Source of the DNA: Pseudomonas poae | GTDB taxonomy: Bacteria > Pseudomonadota > Gammaproteobacteria > Pseudomonadales > Pseudomonadaceae | DNA length: 64,000 nucleotides | Direction of reading: 5' to 3' | Assembly (NCBI GenBank): GCA_004000515.1 | Contig: CP034537.1 | Location: 2,990,001-3,054,000 of the forward strand | In this document: piece after piece, positions 62,673 to 64,000 of the stretch | How the letters are laid out: each line of letters opens with the position of its first letter | Position numbering within the stretch: the stretch's first letter is position 1 | Translations under genes and position numbers: made by a program | Notes under the pieces: generated by a model | What the model was told of the DNA's origin: nothing | Databases searched by the model: none | The model's input: the letters and a program-made list of their open reading frames with translations, nothing else

Positions 62673-63677
62673 ATGTCTGTGATCGACCTGCGCAGCGACA
62701 CCGTGACCCAACCCACCCCCGGCATGCGTGACGCCATGGCCGCTGCCGCCAGCGGCGATGACGTGTATGGCGAAGACCCTAGCGTCAACCATCTGGAGGC
62801 TGAACTGGCCAAGCGCCTGGGGTTTGCCGCTGCGTTGTTCGTGCCCACCGGCACCATGAGCAACCTGCTGGCGTTGATGGCCCACTGTGAGCGCGGCGAG
62901 GAATACATCGTCGGCCAACAGGCCCACACCTACAAATACGAAGGCGGTGGTGCGGCGGTGCTCGGTTCGATCCAGCCGCAGCCGCTGGAGGTGCAGGCCG
63001 ACGGCTCGCTGGACCTGGACCACGTGCTCGCTGCTATCAAACCCGACGATTTCCACTTCGCTCGCACTCGCCTGCTGGCACTGGAAAACACCATGCAGGG
63101 CAAGGTGTTGCCACTGGAATACCTGGCCAAGGCGCGAGCGTTTACCCGTGAACACGGCCTGGCATTGCACCTGGACGGCGCGCGGATCTACAACGCGGCG
63201 GTCAAGCTGGGGGTGGATGCGCGGGAAATCGCCCAGCATTTCGACTCGGTGTCGGTGTGCTTGTCCAAGGGCTTGGGCGCGCCGATTGGCTCGGTGCTGT
63301 GCGGCTCAACGGCGCTGATCGCCAAGGCGCGCCGCCTGCGCAAAATGGTCGGCGGCGGTATGCGTCAGGCCGGCTCCCTGGCGGCGGCCGGGTTGTACGC
63401 CCTGGACCACCAGGTGCAGCGCCTGGCAGACGACCACGCCAACGCCCAATGGCTGGGGGATGAATTGCGCAAAGCTGGTTTCGAGGTGGAGCCGGTGCAG
63501 ACCAACATGGTCTACGTGCAGATCGGCGATCAGGCCCAGGCGCTGAAAGCCTTCGCCGCCGAACGCGGGATCAAGTTGAGCGCCGCGCCACGCCTGCGCA
63601 TGGTCACGCATTTGGATGTCAACCGGGCACAGATCGAGCAGGTGCTGGCGACATTCGTCGAATTTTCACGCAAATGA
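62673..63677 (+). CDS. ltaE: Low-specificity L-threonine aldolase
   Basis: A PLP enzyme of 334 residues that cleaves L-threonine and L-allo-threonine to glycine and acetaldehyde. It starts [20 protein letters not shown], then [20 protein letters not shown]. The PLP site is [16 protein letters not shown], and the Lys lies in [25 protein letters not shown] lies upstream of the ATG at 62673. It has the normal family length. It is divergent from ribH. Confidence 0.93.
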   Translation: MSVIDLRSDTVTQPTPGMRDAMAAAASGDDVYGEDPSVNHLEAELAKRLGFAAALFVPTGTMSNLLALMAHCERGEEYIVGQQAHTYKYEGGGAAVLGSIQPQPLEVQADGSLDLDHVLAAIKPDDFHFARTRLLALENTMQGKVLPLEYLAKARAFTREHGLALHLDGARIYNAAVKLGVDAREIAQHFDSVSVCLSKGLGAPIGSVLCGSTALIAKARRLRKMVGGGMRQAGSLAAAGLYALDHQVQRLADDHANAQWLGDELRKAGFEVEPVQTNMVYVQIGDQAQALKAFAAERGIKLSAAPRLRMVTHLDVNRAQIEQVLATFVEFSRK

Positions 63678-63734
63678 CCGTACAGACCGTCTAATTGAAC
63701 CGCTCTATCGCATAAACACGCTGTACCACCGACA

Positions 63735-64000
<266 letters not shown>

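Overview
The window reads as chromosomal DNA of a Pseudomonas, most likely the P. fluorescens group. The reasons are the arginine succinyltransferase gene order aruCFG-D-B-(small gene)-E, the aotJQMOP-argR transport and regulator cluster, and about ten REP-type palindromes of the 'tgtgggagc ... gctcccaca' kind in gaps between genes. Many short-chain dehydrogenase and LysR genes and high-GC codon use fit the same picture. No tRNA, rRNA, IS element, CRISPR array or clear prophage was seen.

Layout. 1-5.7 kb: two SDR oxidoreductases, four LysR regulators and a PACE-type efflux gene. 5.8-8.5 kb: the 5-oxoprolinase operon pxpABC. 8.6-16 kb: phosphate (Pit) and CorA-type transporters, a GAF histidine kinase, a PepSY protein, a sterol-desaturase-family protein, an AraC regulator and a periplasmic glycerophosphodiesterase. 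16.2-23.9 kb: small conserved genes, a BdlA-like chemotaxis protein, a MASE2-GGDEF cyclase, and a TetR regulator facing an MBL hydrolase. 24-29.2 kb: an accessory-looking patch with an amidase remnant, a full amidase, an XRE regulator behind a LexA-like box and three unknown genes. 29.2-35.7 kb: an MFS carrier, an amino-acid-type ABC transporter, an ArgH-like lyase and a LysR regulator. 35.8-41.6 kb: a HAD phosphatase, a membrane protein, nrdB, a DUF2790 protein and acs. 42.2-61.6 kb: the arginine regulon, interrupted by a 5.9-kb leucine-rich-repeat protein gene. 61.7-64 kb: lumazine synthase under an FMN riboswitch, threonine aldolase and the start of alaS.

How the genes work together. AotJQMP import arginine or ornithine, ArgR senses arginine, and AruCFGDBE degrade arginine by the succinyltransferase route to glutamate. 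ArgR-like half-sites lie upstream of both aotJ and aruC. The 30.5-35.7 kb cluster looks like an uptake and C-N-lyase pathway for an unidentified amino-acid conjugate.

Quality warning. I count about 28 one-base insertions or deletions that break otherwise normal genes, and nearly all fall in homopolymer runs. They hit acs, aotP, argR, aruD and aruB, among others. Uncorrected sequencing error explains this better than gene decay. I therefore give the reconstructed full gene extents and state where the frame breaks. The most unusual gene is the LRR protein at 47631-53493, whose C-terminal half is three tandem copies of a ~300-residue helix-plus-LRR module with no NEL ligase domain after it.
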